Below are positions 46,247-55,007 of a DNA stretch of 64,000 bases, one piece after another. The position numbers were made by a program, and so were the translations under genes. Position 1 is the first letter of the stretch. Every line of letters begins with the position of its first letter. Source of the stretch: Oribacterium asaccharolyticum ACB7 (lineage in GTDB: Bacteria; Bacillota; Clostridia; Lachnospirales; Lachnospiraceae); the NCBI RefSeq assembly GCF_000238075.1, contig NZ_JH414505.1, positions 274,863-338,862 on the forward strand, in the 5' to 3' direction. The notes beneath the pieces are model-generated. The model did not search any database. It saw nothing but the letters and a program-made list of their open reading frames with translations, and had not been told where the DNA came from.

Positions 46247-47416
46247 ATGTTGGCCTTAGACAATATTAAACAGGAAATTAAAAGAGAATTGCTGACCGAT
46301 CTTGAAGAAAGGCAAATGTCCGATTCTCACCTCTACCAACAAATCGACAGCGCCTTACTAAACAGACGAGACATCGGTTTACAGGAAAAGCTGTATTTAA
46401 GAACCGCCGTATTTGACAGCTTTCGTCGCTTAGATCTTTTATCCGAACTGTTGGACGACAAAAATGTGACAGAAATTATGATTAACGGTCCAAAGGAAAT
46501 ATTCGTAGAAAAAAAGGGAAAGATGGAAAAGTGGAACCGCTCCTTTCAAAGTGAAGAACAACTCTTTGATCTAATCCAGCAAATCGTTTCCAGAATAAAC
46601 CGTGCAGTCAATACAAAAAGTCCCATCGTTGATGCCAGATTGGAGGATGGGTCGCGTGTTCATGTAGTCCTTCCTCCGATTGCACTGAAGGGACCGACCG
46701 TGACCATTCGAAAATTCCCGGAACCCATAACCATGGCAAAACTGATTCAGCTTGGAAGTCTTACCGAAGAAGCCGCTTTATTTCTGGAGTCCCTAGTGAA
46801 GGCCTCCTATAACATCTTTATTTCCGGTGGAACAAATAGCGGAAAGACAACATTTTTAAATGCATTATCACAGTATATTCCCAAGAGAGAAAGAATTATT
46901 ACGATAGAAGACAGTGCGGAATTACAAATTCAGGAGGTGGAGAATCTGGTTTCTCTGGAGACCAGAAATGCCAATGCGGAAGGCGAAGGGGCAGTCAGCA
47001 TTTCCGATCTGATAAAGGCTTCTCTTCGAATGAGTCCGAACCGAATTATCGTCGGAGAAGTCCGCGGAAAAGAATGTCTAGATATGCTGAACGCCATGAA
47101 TACCGGGCACGACGGCAGTATCTCTACAGGACACGGCAACACAAGCAGGGACATGTTGCGCCGAATGGAAACGATGGTTTTACAAGGGGCGGATCTACCC
47201 TTAAGTTCTATTCGAAACATGATTGCCTCGGCAATCGAAATCATGGTGCATCTGGGGAGAAGCAAAGATCACAAACGGCGAGTCTTGGAAATCAGCGAAG
47301 TGACAGGAGTGGAGAATGGAGAAATTCAGCTTAAGACCTTATATCAATACAATGGGGAAGTTCTGGAAAAATTGTCGAATCTGTCTCGTGAAGAAAAACT
47401 CCTCCGTCGATTATAG
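46247..47416 (+). CDS. cpaF: Tad secretion ATPase
   Basis: A 389-residue hexameric ATPase that powers pilus assembly. Walker A is GGTNSGKTTF, the Asp box is TIEDSAELQI, Walker B is NRIIVGEVRGKECLDML and the His box is GHDGSISTGHGNT. The N-terminal part (LDDKNVTEIMINGPKEIFVE) is typical of CpaF/TadA. AGGAGG precedes the ATG. The length is normal, slightly shorter than in Proteobacteria. Confidence 0.95.
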   Translation: MLALDNIKQEIKRELLTDLEERQMSDSHLYQQIDSALLNRRDIGLQEKLYLRTAVFDSFRRLDLLSELLDDKNVTEIMINGPKEIFVEKKGKMEKWNRSFQSEEQLFDLIQQIVSRINRAVNTKSPIVDARLEDGSRVHVVLPPIALKGPTVTIRKFPEPITMAKLIQLGSLTEEAALFLESLVKASYNIFISGGTNSGKTTFLNALSQYIPKRERIITIEDSAELQIQEVENLVSLETRNANAEGEGAVSISDLIKASLRMSPNRIIVGEVRGKECLDMLNAMNTGHDGSISTGHGNTSRDMLRRMETMVLQGADLPLSSIRNMIASAIEIMVHLGRSKDHKRRVLEISEVTGVENGEIQLKTLYQYNGEVLEKLSNLSREEKLLRRL

Positions 47417-48143
47417 GCAGTATGAAATCTCTTTAGGAGAATATCTCTATATCCTTGTAAAAATTCTTGGCATTCTTCTTGCCTTTTCTTATGCCTTCTA
47501 CCATTCGTTTTTACTTTTTTTCATTTTAATTCCCTTTGGCCTCCTGATTCCGTTTTTCTTTCGTCAGGCACTGCGAAAAAAGAGACAAGAGCTTCTGCTT
47601 TTTCAGTTTAAAGAAATGCTTTCTATTTTAAATTCATTTTTAAGTGCCGGTTACTCTATTGAGAATGCATTGATTGCCGCCATTCCCGACTTATCCGCTC
47701 TACTTGGTGAAAACAGTTATATGGTCGAAGAACTGAAACAAGTTAAACGAAGTCTGGCTATGAATCGTCCTCTGGAAGAGCCTCTTTCGAATTTTGCCCT
47801 ACGTTCGGGATTGGATGATATTCATAACTTCTCGGAGATTTTTCTCGTCGCAAAACGTTCCGGAGGAGAACTCTCGGAAATTATTCAACACAGTAGTTCC
47901 ATCATTCACGACAAACTGAGTATCCATGAGGAAATATTGACACTCAGTGCTGCAAAACGTTTTGAGCAGAAAATCATGAATTGCATTCCCTTCTTTATCA
48001 TTCTGTATTTAAACGCATCTTCTCCTGATTTTTTTCATATTCTATATCACTCCATTATGGGAAGAATCGTCATGACTATCGCTCTTTTCATCTACCTCCT
48101 TGCAATTTACCTCTCTCAAAAAATCATCAATATTCCCATTTAA
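47316..48143 (+). CDS. tadB: Tad inner-membrane platform protein TadB-like
   Basis: A 275-residue membrane protein with a T2SSF domain (EMLSILNSFLSAGYSIENALIAA in parts, RSGGELSEII). There are two helices near the N-terminus and two at the C-terminus. The start at 47316 has AGGAG six bases upstream but lies 101 nt inside cpaF, a large overlap. No other start in frame has a good site, so I keep it. With TadC it forms the platform that CpaF drives. Confidence 0.85.
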   Translation: MEKFSLRPYINTMGKFWKNCRICLVKKNSSVDYRQYEISLGEYLYILVKILGILLAFSYAFYHSFLLFFILIPFGLLIPFFFRQALRKKRQELLLFQFKEMLSILNSFLSAGYSIENALIAAIPDLSALLGENSYMVEELKQVKRSLAMNRPLEEPLSNFALRSGLDDIHNFSEIFLVAKRSGGELSEIIQHSSSIIHDKLSIHEEILTLSAAKRFEQKIMNCIPFFIILYLNASSPDFFHILYHSIMGRIVMTIALFIYLLAIYLSQKIINIPI

Positions 48144-48251
48144 ACTTGGATACAGGAATACCCAAAAATCCATCCACAAGAAATATCAATGCGATAAATT
48201 CAGCCGCAGAAATATTTAAAGGCGTTGAATCCTGCTTCTTAAGGTGAACCC

Positions 48252-49676
48252 ATGAAAAACAAGGTACTATTTCAATATTTGCATCAATTTCTACAATCCT
48301 TCAGTCCGAAAGAAGAGGCAATATTAAAGAAACAAGCTCTCCTTATTATTCTTTCTCTTCTACTCGCTTCCGTCGTCTTTCTTAAGACGCAGGAAGAAAG
48401 CCATATACAGTCCGGCTATACTTTAAAGCGAGAGGGGATAGGAGGCTCGGAATACAGTCTCCCCTTGCAAGTTCAAGGTCTGAATCCGCAGAGAAAAGAA
48501 AATCTGAATATTACCGTCTCGCCCAGAATTTATACCAAGGAAGAAGCGGATAAACTTTTTTCCGAGCTTCATGACAGAATGGAGAGTCTCATTCTCCCGG
48601 AAGAAGAAAGCCTGGACGGTATAAAATCCTCTCTCCGATTAAGCTCTTTTTTTCCGGAGGAAAATGTCAAAGCCTCTTGGTCCTTTTCTCCAACAGCTTT
48701 AATCAACGGAAAAGAAAAGCTTAGCTCGGAACATAATCTGGATCTTATTTTGGGCTACCGCCCCATTTTGGAAGAAAAAGGAAAAATCCATCATGAAATG
48801 CTTGCTCAAGATCAGATTTTAGAAGGAGAACTCGAGCTTAAACTCAGTACGATTATCTTACCCCCGAAAGAGGAGAAGACCAATGCCGATTTAGAAAACT
48901 ATGTTCGAGATTCGGAGGATTATCTTTATTACTCTCCTCGTTATATTTTTCCAATTCGCATTCTTCCCGAAGAAAAAAACTCCCTGGAAAACCTAAGAGA
49001 TCTTTTGATTCAAAAAATATCCATACTGAACCAAGAAGAAAGAGGAACGGAAGAGCTCCACCTTCCTCAAGAAATAGAAGGACATAGAATTCATTTTTCA
49101 GAAGAGAAAAGTCGTGCTTATCTCTACATTCCACTTCTTGGACTCTTTGCAGCATTTCTGCTCCCCCTAAAAGACAAAGAAGAGAAAAAAGAAAACTTGA
49201 AAAAACGAGCAAACTCTCTGGAACTCGACTATTCTGAACTGGTTTCCAAATTGGTTGTATATCTCGGTGCCGGTCTCTCCCTTCGTAATGCCTTCACGGA
49301 AATCAGCAAGCAATATGAGTATCTTGTAGAGTCCTGCGGTCTTGAAAATCATCCTCTCTACGATGAGCTGCATACTCTCTTAAATCAATTAAAAAGTAAT
49401 ATCGGTGAGGGAAATGCCTATCTCGCCTTTTCCGGCCGAATTTCTCTTCGTCCCTACAATAAATTGATCAGTGTAATCGAACAAAATCGAAAAAACGGAA
49501 GCAAACACCTACGTCTGCAATTGCAGGTAGAAATGCAAGAAGCCTTTGAAATGAGAAAAGCAACTGCAAAAAGATTGGGCGAAGAAGCAGGAACCAAACT
49601 CCTGCTCCCCCTCTTTATGCAACTCTTTATCATCATGATGATGATTCTTTATCCCGCCATGACTTCTTTATCCTAA
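48252..49676 (+). CDS. TadC-like platform protein with a large extra domain
   Basis: A 474-residue protein. A first helix (about 28-45) is followed by about 245 residues that are predicted outside the membrane and match nothing I know. A second helix (about 293-310, AYLYIPLLGLFAAFLLP) leads to a cytoplasmic T2SSF-type domain (about 330-450, YLGAGLSLRNAFTEI) and a C-terminal helix (LLLPLFMQLFIIMMMILYPA). Ordinary TadC is about 300 residues. The extra part is therefore an insertion between helices. AAGGTGA precedes the ATG, 108 nt after tadB. Confidence 0.8.
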   Translation: MKNKVLFQYLHQFLQSFSPKEEAILKKQALLIILSLLLASVVFLKTQEESHIQSGYTLKREGIGGSEYSLPLQVQGLNPQRKENLNITVSPRIYTKEEADKLFSELHDRMESLILPEEESLDGIKSSLRLSSFFPEENVKASWSFSPTALINGKEKLSSEHNLDLILGYRPILEEKGKIHHEMLAQDQILEGELELKLSTIILPPKEEKTNADLENYVRDSEDYLYYSPRYIFPIRILPEEKNSLENLRDLLIQKISILNQEERGTEELHLPQEIEGHRIHFSEEKSRAYLYIPLLGLFAAFLLPLKDKEEKKENLKKRANSLELDYSELVSKLVVYLGAGLSLRNAFTEISKQYEYLVESCGLENHPLYDELHTLLNQLKSNIGEGNAYLAFSGRISLRPYNKLISVIEQNRKNGSKHLRLQLQVEMQEAFEMRKATAKRLGEEAGTKLLLPLFMQLFIIMMMILYPAMTSLS

Positions 49677-49767
49677 AAAGCCTTTAATTACTTTATTCTA
49701 AAAAGTCTTGATCTACTTTATAGATTAAAGCACTTCCCGTTCTTATTTTTATTATTTAAAGAAGCAT

Positions 49768-49876
49768 TACAGCGAGGAAGACTTCGGTAAACAGCGATTC
49801 TTCTTCGCCTTGTAATACACCTGCGTAAAAAATACGCAAAACAATAACGGCAATATTTGCCCCATTTAAAGGAGGT
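49768..49876 (+). other. Hairpin-rich leader of the Flp pilin gene
   Basis: ATTACA-GCGAGGAAGA faces TCTTCTTCGCCTTGTAAT. Next come TGCGTA/TACGCA and GGCAA/TTGCC. These lie in the 204-nt gap before the pilin gene. They may stabilise or separate the pilin message. Confidence 0.4.
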
Positions 49877-49880
49877 CCTT

Positions 49881-50120
49881 ATGCTACTACAAAACTTGGC
49901 AGAACTGCAATATTCCTTAGATGCTTTTCTCCTTTCCCGCTGGGAGCAGTGTAAGAAAAAGCGAAAAGAACTGCTGCACGGAAATGACGCCCTCGGCACA
50001 ATTGAGCTGGTCTTAATTATTGTGGTGCTTATTTCTTTGGTCGTCATCTTCCGAGACAGAATTCAGAAAGTTTTAAATGATATCTTAAAAAAGATTGAAA
50101 GCAACGCGAAAAACGTATAG
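49881..50120 (+). CDS. Flp1-family type IVb pilin
   Basis: A 79-residue prepilin. The processing site is at GNDALGTIELVLIIVVL, with Gly before the cut and Glu at about +5 from it, followed by a 20-residue hydrophobic helix and a short charged tail. An unusually long leader (about 45 residues) precedes the cut. It is the major-pilin candidate of the locus. The start at 49881 has a perfect AAAGGAGG; a longer frame from 49857 has none. Confidence 0.87.
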   Translation: MLLQNLAELQYSLDAFLLSRWEQCKKKRKELLHGNDALGTIELVLIIVVLISLVVIFRDRIQKVLNDILKKIESNAKNV

Positions 50121-50158
50121 TACCTCATTCATCCGCCCCGCCGGCAAAAGGAAAAATC

Positions 50159-52192
50159 ATGAAAAAGAATTATTCCGCCTCCATTACGGTATTCCTTTCC
50201 CTAAGCTTTGTGTTGATTGCCGCACTCATTCTGACCATTACCGAATCAGCCAGGACAATCGCACAAAAGTATTATATGCAAACCGCCCTGAATAGCGCCA
50301 TGGAATCTCTGTTTTCAGAATTTCACAGGCCTCTCTGGGAAAACTACCGTATTTATGCCTTGGAATTCAGAGATGATAACTTACTGAAAGAAGAGCTGCA
50401 AAGCTTCATCAAACCTTATTCCGATGCGAGGAATCTATTTCCGGCAAAAATAGAAAAAGACGGTTTCTCCTTTACCGGCAGGGGACTGTTGTCTGAAAGT
50501 CATTATTTTGAAGAAGAAATATTGGAGTATATGCCTGCTCTTCTGGCAAAAGACTGTATAGAGTTTTTGGGAGAAAAGAAAAGCGGTACGGATATTCCCT
50601 CTATTCTGGAAGAGGCTTCCAAAAAAGAAAAGGAAGCCGACAGCATACAAAGATTACAGGAAAAATATGCCTTAAATCATTACGATGTGGAGTATCTTGA
50701 AGACTGCATTAACAACATTGACCGCTTTTGTAAAAAAACGGAGACCTTAAAGCACTACGCTCTTTATTCTTTACAAGCTCATGATGCTTCCCTTTTCTTC
50801 AGCTATTCGTCTTCTCTGAAAGCTACATTAAACAGCCTGAAAAATACAGTGAACTCTTATGACGCTCGCGCAGAACTTTTAAAGTCCAAGGTGGAAGCCC
50901 TATGGAATGACTTTTCCACAGAAAAGGAAAATTTGGAGGAAGACGGTATCGCCGCCATTGAAACACAATTGAAAAGTTATGATAACTACCTGGATGATGG
51001 CGGAAGAGTCCGGCAAAAGATTGATGGATTTCCCGCGCAATGCGAGAATTTAGACTTTGCAATAGAAGGAATCGAGGAGAATGTCCGACGCTTTCAAGAA
51101 TATATTGAAGAAGAGAGGGAAAGACGCAGAAAGAGAAAAAAAGAGGAGGAAGATTATGATGAAGATAACGGACTGCAAGCAGAAATTGACAACTTTTACA
51201 ATGACACCATCTCCACATGGCAAGCCCTTACCATGCCCGTATACGGAGAAGCCGTCACGCAAATCAATAAGAAAAACAAAAGAATCCTCGAAAGTATTCA
51301 CGATATCGGAAAAAAGAAGCTCTTGGAGCTTCTCCTCCCAAGCGGAAAAGAATGCCCCTCTTCCGAGGAATCTTTTTCCTCCGCTCTCTTCTCTACCGAG
51401 TCCGCTGCAAATCCCATACAAATCGGACTGCTCGGGGAATATTCCCTCCGTTTCTTTCATTCCTATCATAAGGAGGAATCCGCCCATACCACTCCTTACA
51501 GCAATGCAAAAGGCTTGGAGGTGGAATACCTGCTGCACGGAAAGAAAAGCGACTATGAAAACCTGTCCGCACAGGTCACCTCTCTTCTAGCCTTTAGAGA
51601 GTCTATGAATTTTATCCACATTATGTCCGATCCCGAAAAACTGGAAGCTGTTGAAGAATTTGTTACAAGCTTTCTGGCAATCACTGCAAACCCGGTCGTA
51701 ATTGCAGTTTTTAGTGCATTTGTAATCGGGATATGGGCTTTTGCCCAGTCCCTCCTTGATGTAAAGGAACTCTTAAATGATGAGCGCGTTCCCCTAATGC
51801 ACAGTTTAGAGTCGTGGACTCTTTCACTGAACCATCTTTTAGATTTTCTCTCCTATCTTTCCGGTGAAGAAATTCCGAAAGAAAATATAGGTTTGTCTTA
51901 CGAAGACTATCTTCGTATATCCTTATTCACAAAAGGCTTACTGTCACAAGCCAAAATAAACGACTCCATGCTTTACTGCATGGAAAAAAACATACAGACA
52001 AGTATTCGGGATAAAGAGCCCTCCTTCCAAATAAATAAATGCCTTTACTATCTCTCTACGGATGCGGAAATTTATTCCAGGCACAGCCTGTATCATAAGG
52101 GCTTCCTGGAGATGATTGGCGTAAATGCAGGGGAAGAAGGATACCAATCGGTCTTACATTCCGACTATAAATACAAAAATCTGAGTCATTAA
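50159..52192 (+). CDS. TadG-like DUF5702 exported protein
   Basis: A 677-residue protein with a class III-like N-terminal helix (SITVFLSLSFVLIAALILTITE). A long, largely helical and charged ectodomain follows, with a coiled-coil stretch (about 300-345, ERERRRKRKKEEEDYDED) and a hydrophobic segment near 520-545 (NPVVIAVFSAFVIGIWAFA). The DUF5702 family occurs in Firmicutes Tad loci beside TadE. Its role is thought to be a minor pilin or assembly factor. AAGGAAA precedes the ATG; the gap to the next gene is 10 nt. Confidence 0.8.
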   Translation: MKKNYSASITVFLSLSFVLIAALILTITESARTIAQKYYMQTALNSAMESLFSEFHRPLWENYRIYALEFRDDNLLKEELQSFIKPYSDARNLFPAKIEKDGFSFTGRGLLSESHYFEEEILEYMPALLAKDCIEFLGEKKSGTDIPSILEEASKKEKEADSIQRLQEKYALNHYDVEYLEDCINNIDRFCKKTETLKHYALYSLQAHDASLFFSYSSSLKATLNSLKNTVNSYDARAELLKSKVEALWNDFSTEKENLEEDGIAAIETQLKSYDNYLDDGGRVRQKIDGFPAQCENLDFAIEGIEENVRRFQEYIEEERERRRKRKKEEEDYDEDNGLQAEIDNFYNDTISTWQALTMPVYGEAVTQINKKNKRILESIHDIGKKKLLELLLPSGKECPSSEESFSSALFSTESAANPIQIGLLGEYSLRFFHSYHKEESAHTTPYSNAKGLEVEYLLHGKKSDYENLSAQVTSLLAFRESMNFIHIMSDPEKLEAVEEFVTSFLAITANPVVIAVFSAFVIGIWAFAQSLLDVKELLNDERVPLMHSLESWTLSLNHLLDFLSYLSGEEIPKENIGLSYEDYLRISLFTKGLLSQAKINDSMLYCMEKNIQTSIRDKEPSFQINKCLYYLSTDAEIYSRHSLYHKGFLEMIGVNAGEEGYQSVLHSDYKYKNLSH

Positions 52193-52202
52193 AGGAGTCC
52201 CT

Positions 52203-53000
52203 ATGAAATCTTATTCTGCCTCCATGACGATAGAGGCTTCACTCTCCTTAAGCATTTTTATTCTTTCTATGGTCATGCTGATGACTCCGCTCCTTATTCT
52301 AAACCGGAGTATCAAAATTTCCGCTATTTTAGAGAAAAATGCACGTTGTGTCAGCATGTATAAGTACCTGGAACATTACGGTCTTTTAAAGACGGAGATA
52401 AATGATGTTCCGCACATTGATGAAATTCTGACCGTCGGAGAAACCGCCTTGGAGGACCTGGCGCTTCCTATCGAAGTGGAAATGGAAGGCATGACCAATA
52501 TAAGAGCCTGGAAATCCCATATTACAAAAGAGGATATTCTTCTTGACTTGGAATATGAAGAACTGATTCCGCTCTCCATCATCAATAAAAAATCCATCTA
52601 CCAGGAAATCGTAGCTCACAGAAGAGCCTGGATAGGTGTAAAGGGTGCAAGGTGGGAAAAGGATGAGGAAGAAACTACGCCTCCGGAAGAAATGGTTTAT
52701 GTAATCAACGGGCCTTCCCTTGTCTATCATAGGAGCAGGGATTGCAGCTATATCTCTAATGACTTTTTAAGTTGTAGTCCCAGAATGATTGATGGCAGCA
52801 GTGCAAAATACGGCGGAAAATTCTGTCCCTGTAAAGCTTGCAAACCTTCATTAAACAGTGCAATTGTATATTATACCGCTGCGGGAAGACGATATCACAG
52901 CAGTCCCGACTGTCCTGCCATGCGTTCTTCCATACATGAAATTCCACTCAGTCAAGCCCTTTCCGAGGGACGGCATCCCTGTCCAAGATGCGGAAACTAA
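52203..53000 (+). CDS. TadE-like pseudopilin fused to two cysteine-rich modules
   Basis: A 265-residue protein. A TadE-type N-terminus (MTIEASLSLSIFILSMVMLM) has the conserved Glu of class III pilins at residue 11. A middle region (about 40-160) follows. The C-terminus holds two similar Cys/His modules: H176, C181, C208, C210 and C213, then H232, C237, C260 and C263, the second reading YHSSPDCPAM and HPCPRCGN. Each looks like a small zinc site. Fusions of this kind are not usual in TadE. The gene is 10 nt after the DUF5702 gene. Confidence 0.8.
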   Translation: MKSYSASMTIEASLSLSIFILSMVMLMTPLLILNRSIKISAILEKNARCVSMYKYLEHYGLLKTEINDVPHIDEILTVGETALEDLALPIEVEMEGMTNIRAWKSHITKEDILLDLEYEELIPLSIINKKSIYQEIVAHRRAWIGVKGARWEKDEEETTPPEEMVYVINGPSLVYHRSRDCSYISNDFLSCSPRMIDGSSAKYGGKFCPCKACKPSLNSAIVYYTAAGRRYHSSPDCPAMRSSIHEIPLSQALSEGRHPCPRCGN

Positions 53001-53023
53001 AAGTCCCGGATTAAGGAGTCACC

Positions 53024-53527
53024 ATGTCAATACTTTTCTTTATTTTTCTTTTAAAAACCATTTTATTTTACTCTTTTTTTCTCTTTTCCATTCTCTGGGA
53101 TTTTCGAAAAAAGTCTCTCCCTAAATTGCTCCTTCTCTTTTATTCCCTGGTCGGAGTCCCTTTTTTTCTTTTCTCTCTTTGGCAGGATTTCTTTCAAGGT
53201 CCCTTTCAACTTTCTCTTCCCTTCCTTTACAGTTTTTATCCGCTTCTTTTTTCCTTTCTTCTCTTCCTTTTCGCCAAATGTTCAAAAGGTGCCTTGGGGT
53301 GCGGAGACGGATTATTTCTTCTTTGTTGTGCCTTCTATTTAAACTATAAAAGTTTTCTGTTTCTTTTCTTATCCGGACTAATCTGTTCGGCGCTGGTTTC
53401 CATGCTTCTCTTTCTCTTCTCTATAAAGATGAAAAAAAACTGGAAAAATATGTCTTTTCCCTTTATTCCCTGTTTTATTCCTGCCGGAGTTTATTTCTTT
53501 GTTTTATTATTTACTCCCCGTACTTAA
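53024..53527 (+). CDS. Second prepilin-peptidase-like A24 membrane protein
   Basis: A 167-residue protein with about five helices, very rich in Phe and Leu. The two catalytic aspartates are in LWDFRKKSLP and GCGDGLFLL. Together with the gene at 44713 this gives two A24 peptidases in one locus, perhaps one for the pilin and one for the pseudopilins. AAGGAG lies upstream of the ATG. Confidence 0.75.
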   Translation: MSILFFIFLLKTILFYSFFLFSILWDFRKKSLPKLLLLFYSLVGVPFFLFSLWQDFFQGPFQLSLPFLYSFYPLLFSFLLFLFAKCSKGALGCGDGLFLLCCAFYLNYKSFLFLFLSGLICSALVSMLLFLFSIKMKKNWKNMSFPFIPCFIPAGVYFFVLLFTPRT

Positions 53528-53543
53528 ACCGAAAGGAAGTCTT

Positions 53544-53798
53544 ATGCATAGTATTGAAACAAGCCTAATCCTTTTTCTAAGCTTTGTTTGTATCGTACTT
53601 CTCCTGCAGTGCTGTATTTTCCTGCACAGTACCGTAAAGGAAAGAAGCGAAAAAGAATACAGTCGTGAAATAGAGAGTCATAGACTAGGTAAAGATAAGG
53701 ATTTTTATAAGGTGGAATGCTATACCCGCTTCGTATCTGTCGTGGAAGATCTCCTGCGAAAAGAAGAAGCAGAAAGCAAAGTGAATCCCGAACCATAA
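53544..53798 (+). CDS. Small pseudopilin-like protein
   Basis: An 84-residue protein. SIETSLILFLSFVCIVLLLQ at the N-terminus looks like a class III-type helix with a Glu near its start, followed by a charged tail. It probably is a minor pilin or a TadE-like partner. The start at 53544 follows AAAGGAAG; an upstream in-frame start inside the previous gene is less likely. Confidence 0.65.
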   Translation: MHSIETSLILFLSFVCIVLLLQCCIFLHSTVKERSEKEYSREIESHRLGKDKDFYKVECYTRFVSVVEDLLRKEEAESKVNPEP

Positions 53799-53838
53799 GT
53801 CTTGCTACAGTCCAAGTTCAGATCAGAAAGGAATCACC

Positions 53839-54969
53839 ATGTCTCATAGTTCTCTAAGAGTAGAAAAAGATCTTACTCACAGCTATCTCTATCTTTACGG
53901 GAAACTCTGGAAAGAGGATAGCCATGAGCAAAAAATCATTCAACAATGTAGCATACCGGGAACTCTTCCCTTTCGTCTGATTCAGGAAGAACAGGAAGAC
54001 ATCTTTCAGTACAATTTTTCACCCTATGAACGAATGCTGGACTATTTTTCAGATAAAAAAATGAATCTAAGTCATATTCTTTCTTTATTCGAGTCTATTC
54101 GTTTCGCACTTTTCCATCTGGAAGAATTTCTTCTTTCTCCGGAAGTCCTGGGACTAGATATAGAAGAAATTATTTATGATGCGGAAAATTCTTCTTTTCT
54201 CTTCCCCTTGATTCCTTCCGCAAAAAACGCATTGGAGGATGAGCTGAAAAAGCTGATTGATTATGTTTTTAACCATGTGGATGAAGAAGATGATTACGCA
54301 ATTTTATCCGCCTATTTTCTTCAGCAGGAAGGGAAAAAGGAACATTTACAACTTCCCCGCATCTTACAAATTTTGCATTGCACCGTGGATAGGGAAGGAA
54401 GGCTCGGTGCTCCTTTCTCGCCTTCCCCCGATGTCAAAGCAATTTCTTCCGAAAAGCTGCCTTTCGGAAAGCGGGTTTCCGAAGAAATAGAAAAAACTCC
54501 CGCCGATTCCGAAAACAAAACCGATTCGAAGTCTGAAAAAAATCCGGATTCCAATAAATCGCTTTCTGTGCAGGAGTTGGATTTGTCAAGCTGCAGCTAT
54601 TCGGAATATATGGGAAAGCAACAAGAAAAATCAGAAAGTTCCATCCCTTTTTCCGGCACTTCGGATTTGACTCCTCCTTTTTCCGAGGAAATCGAGAAAA
54701 ACGAGAAAAAAAAGGAGAAATGGGCCCCTCCCCGTTTCTCCTCACTAAAGCAAGTTCTTAGAAACAAGAAAAAAATTCTTCTCTGTCTCCTTATCATGAT
54801 TTTATTTCCCATAATACTTTACGGTTGGAAGGGCAAGACAACCCTGATAGAGGTTCTTCCCTGCATTATTCTTATCGAAGTTGCCATCTTGCTTTATGGC
54901 ATTTTGGATTTCCTTCCCGTCTTCTTTAACTCTGAAAAAGAAAAAAGTAAAAGTCTTAACGACAAGTAA
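53839..54969 (+). CDS. DUF6382-type protein of the Tad locus, lacking an FHA domain
   Basis: A 376-residue protein. The N-terminal half (about 1-180) resembles DUF6382, which in Firmicutes Tad loci is usually followed by an FHA domain. Here it is followed by a Ser/Lys/Glu-rich linker (about 200-300) and two transmembrane helices (about 315-330 and 338-358) instead. It would be tethered to the membrane. The role is unknown. It is the last gene of the locus; AGAAAGGA precedes the ATG. Confidence 0.65.
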   Translation: MSHSSLRVEKDLTHSYLYLYGKLWKEDSHEQKIIQQCSIPGTLPFRLIQEEQEDIFQYNFSPYERMLDYFSDKKMNLSHILSLFESIRFALFHLEEFLLSPEVLGLDIEEIIYDAENSSFLFPLIPSAKNALEDELKKLIDYVFNHVDEEDDYAILSAYFLQQEGKKEHLQLPRILQILHCTVDREGRLGAPFSPSPDVKAISSEKLPFGKRVSEEIEKTPADSENKTDSKSEKNPDSNKSLSVQELDLSSCSYSEYMGKQQEKSESSIPFSGTSDLTPPFSEEIEKNEKKKEKWAPPRFSSLKQVLRNKKKILLCLLIMILFPIILYGWKGKTTLIEVLPCIILIEVAILLYGILDFLPVFFNSEKEKSKSLNDK

Positions 54970-55007
54970 ATGCTCTGACTTCCGGAAACGTTCTTTCTTC
55001 CTTTCTC

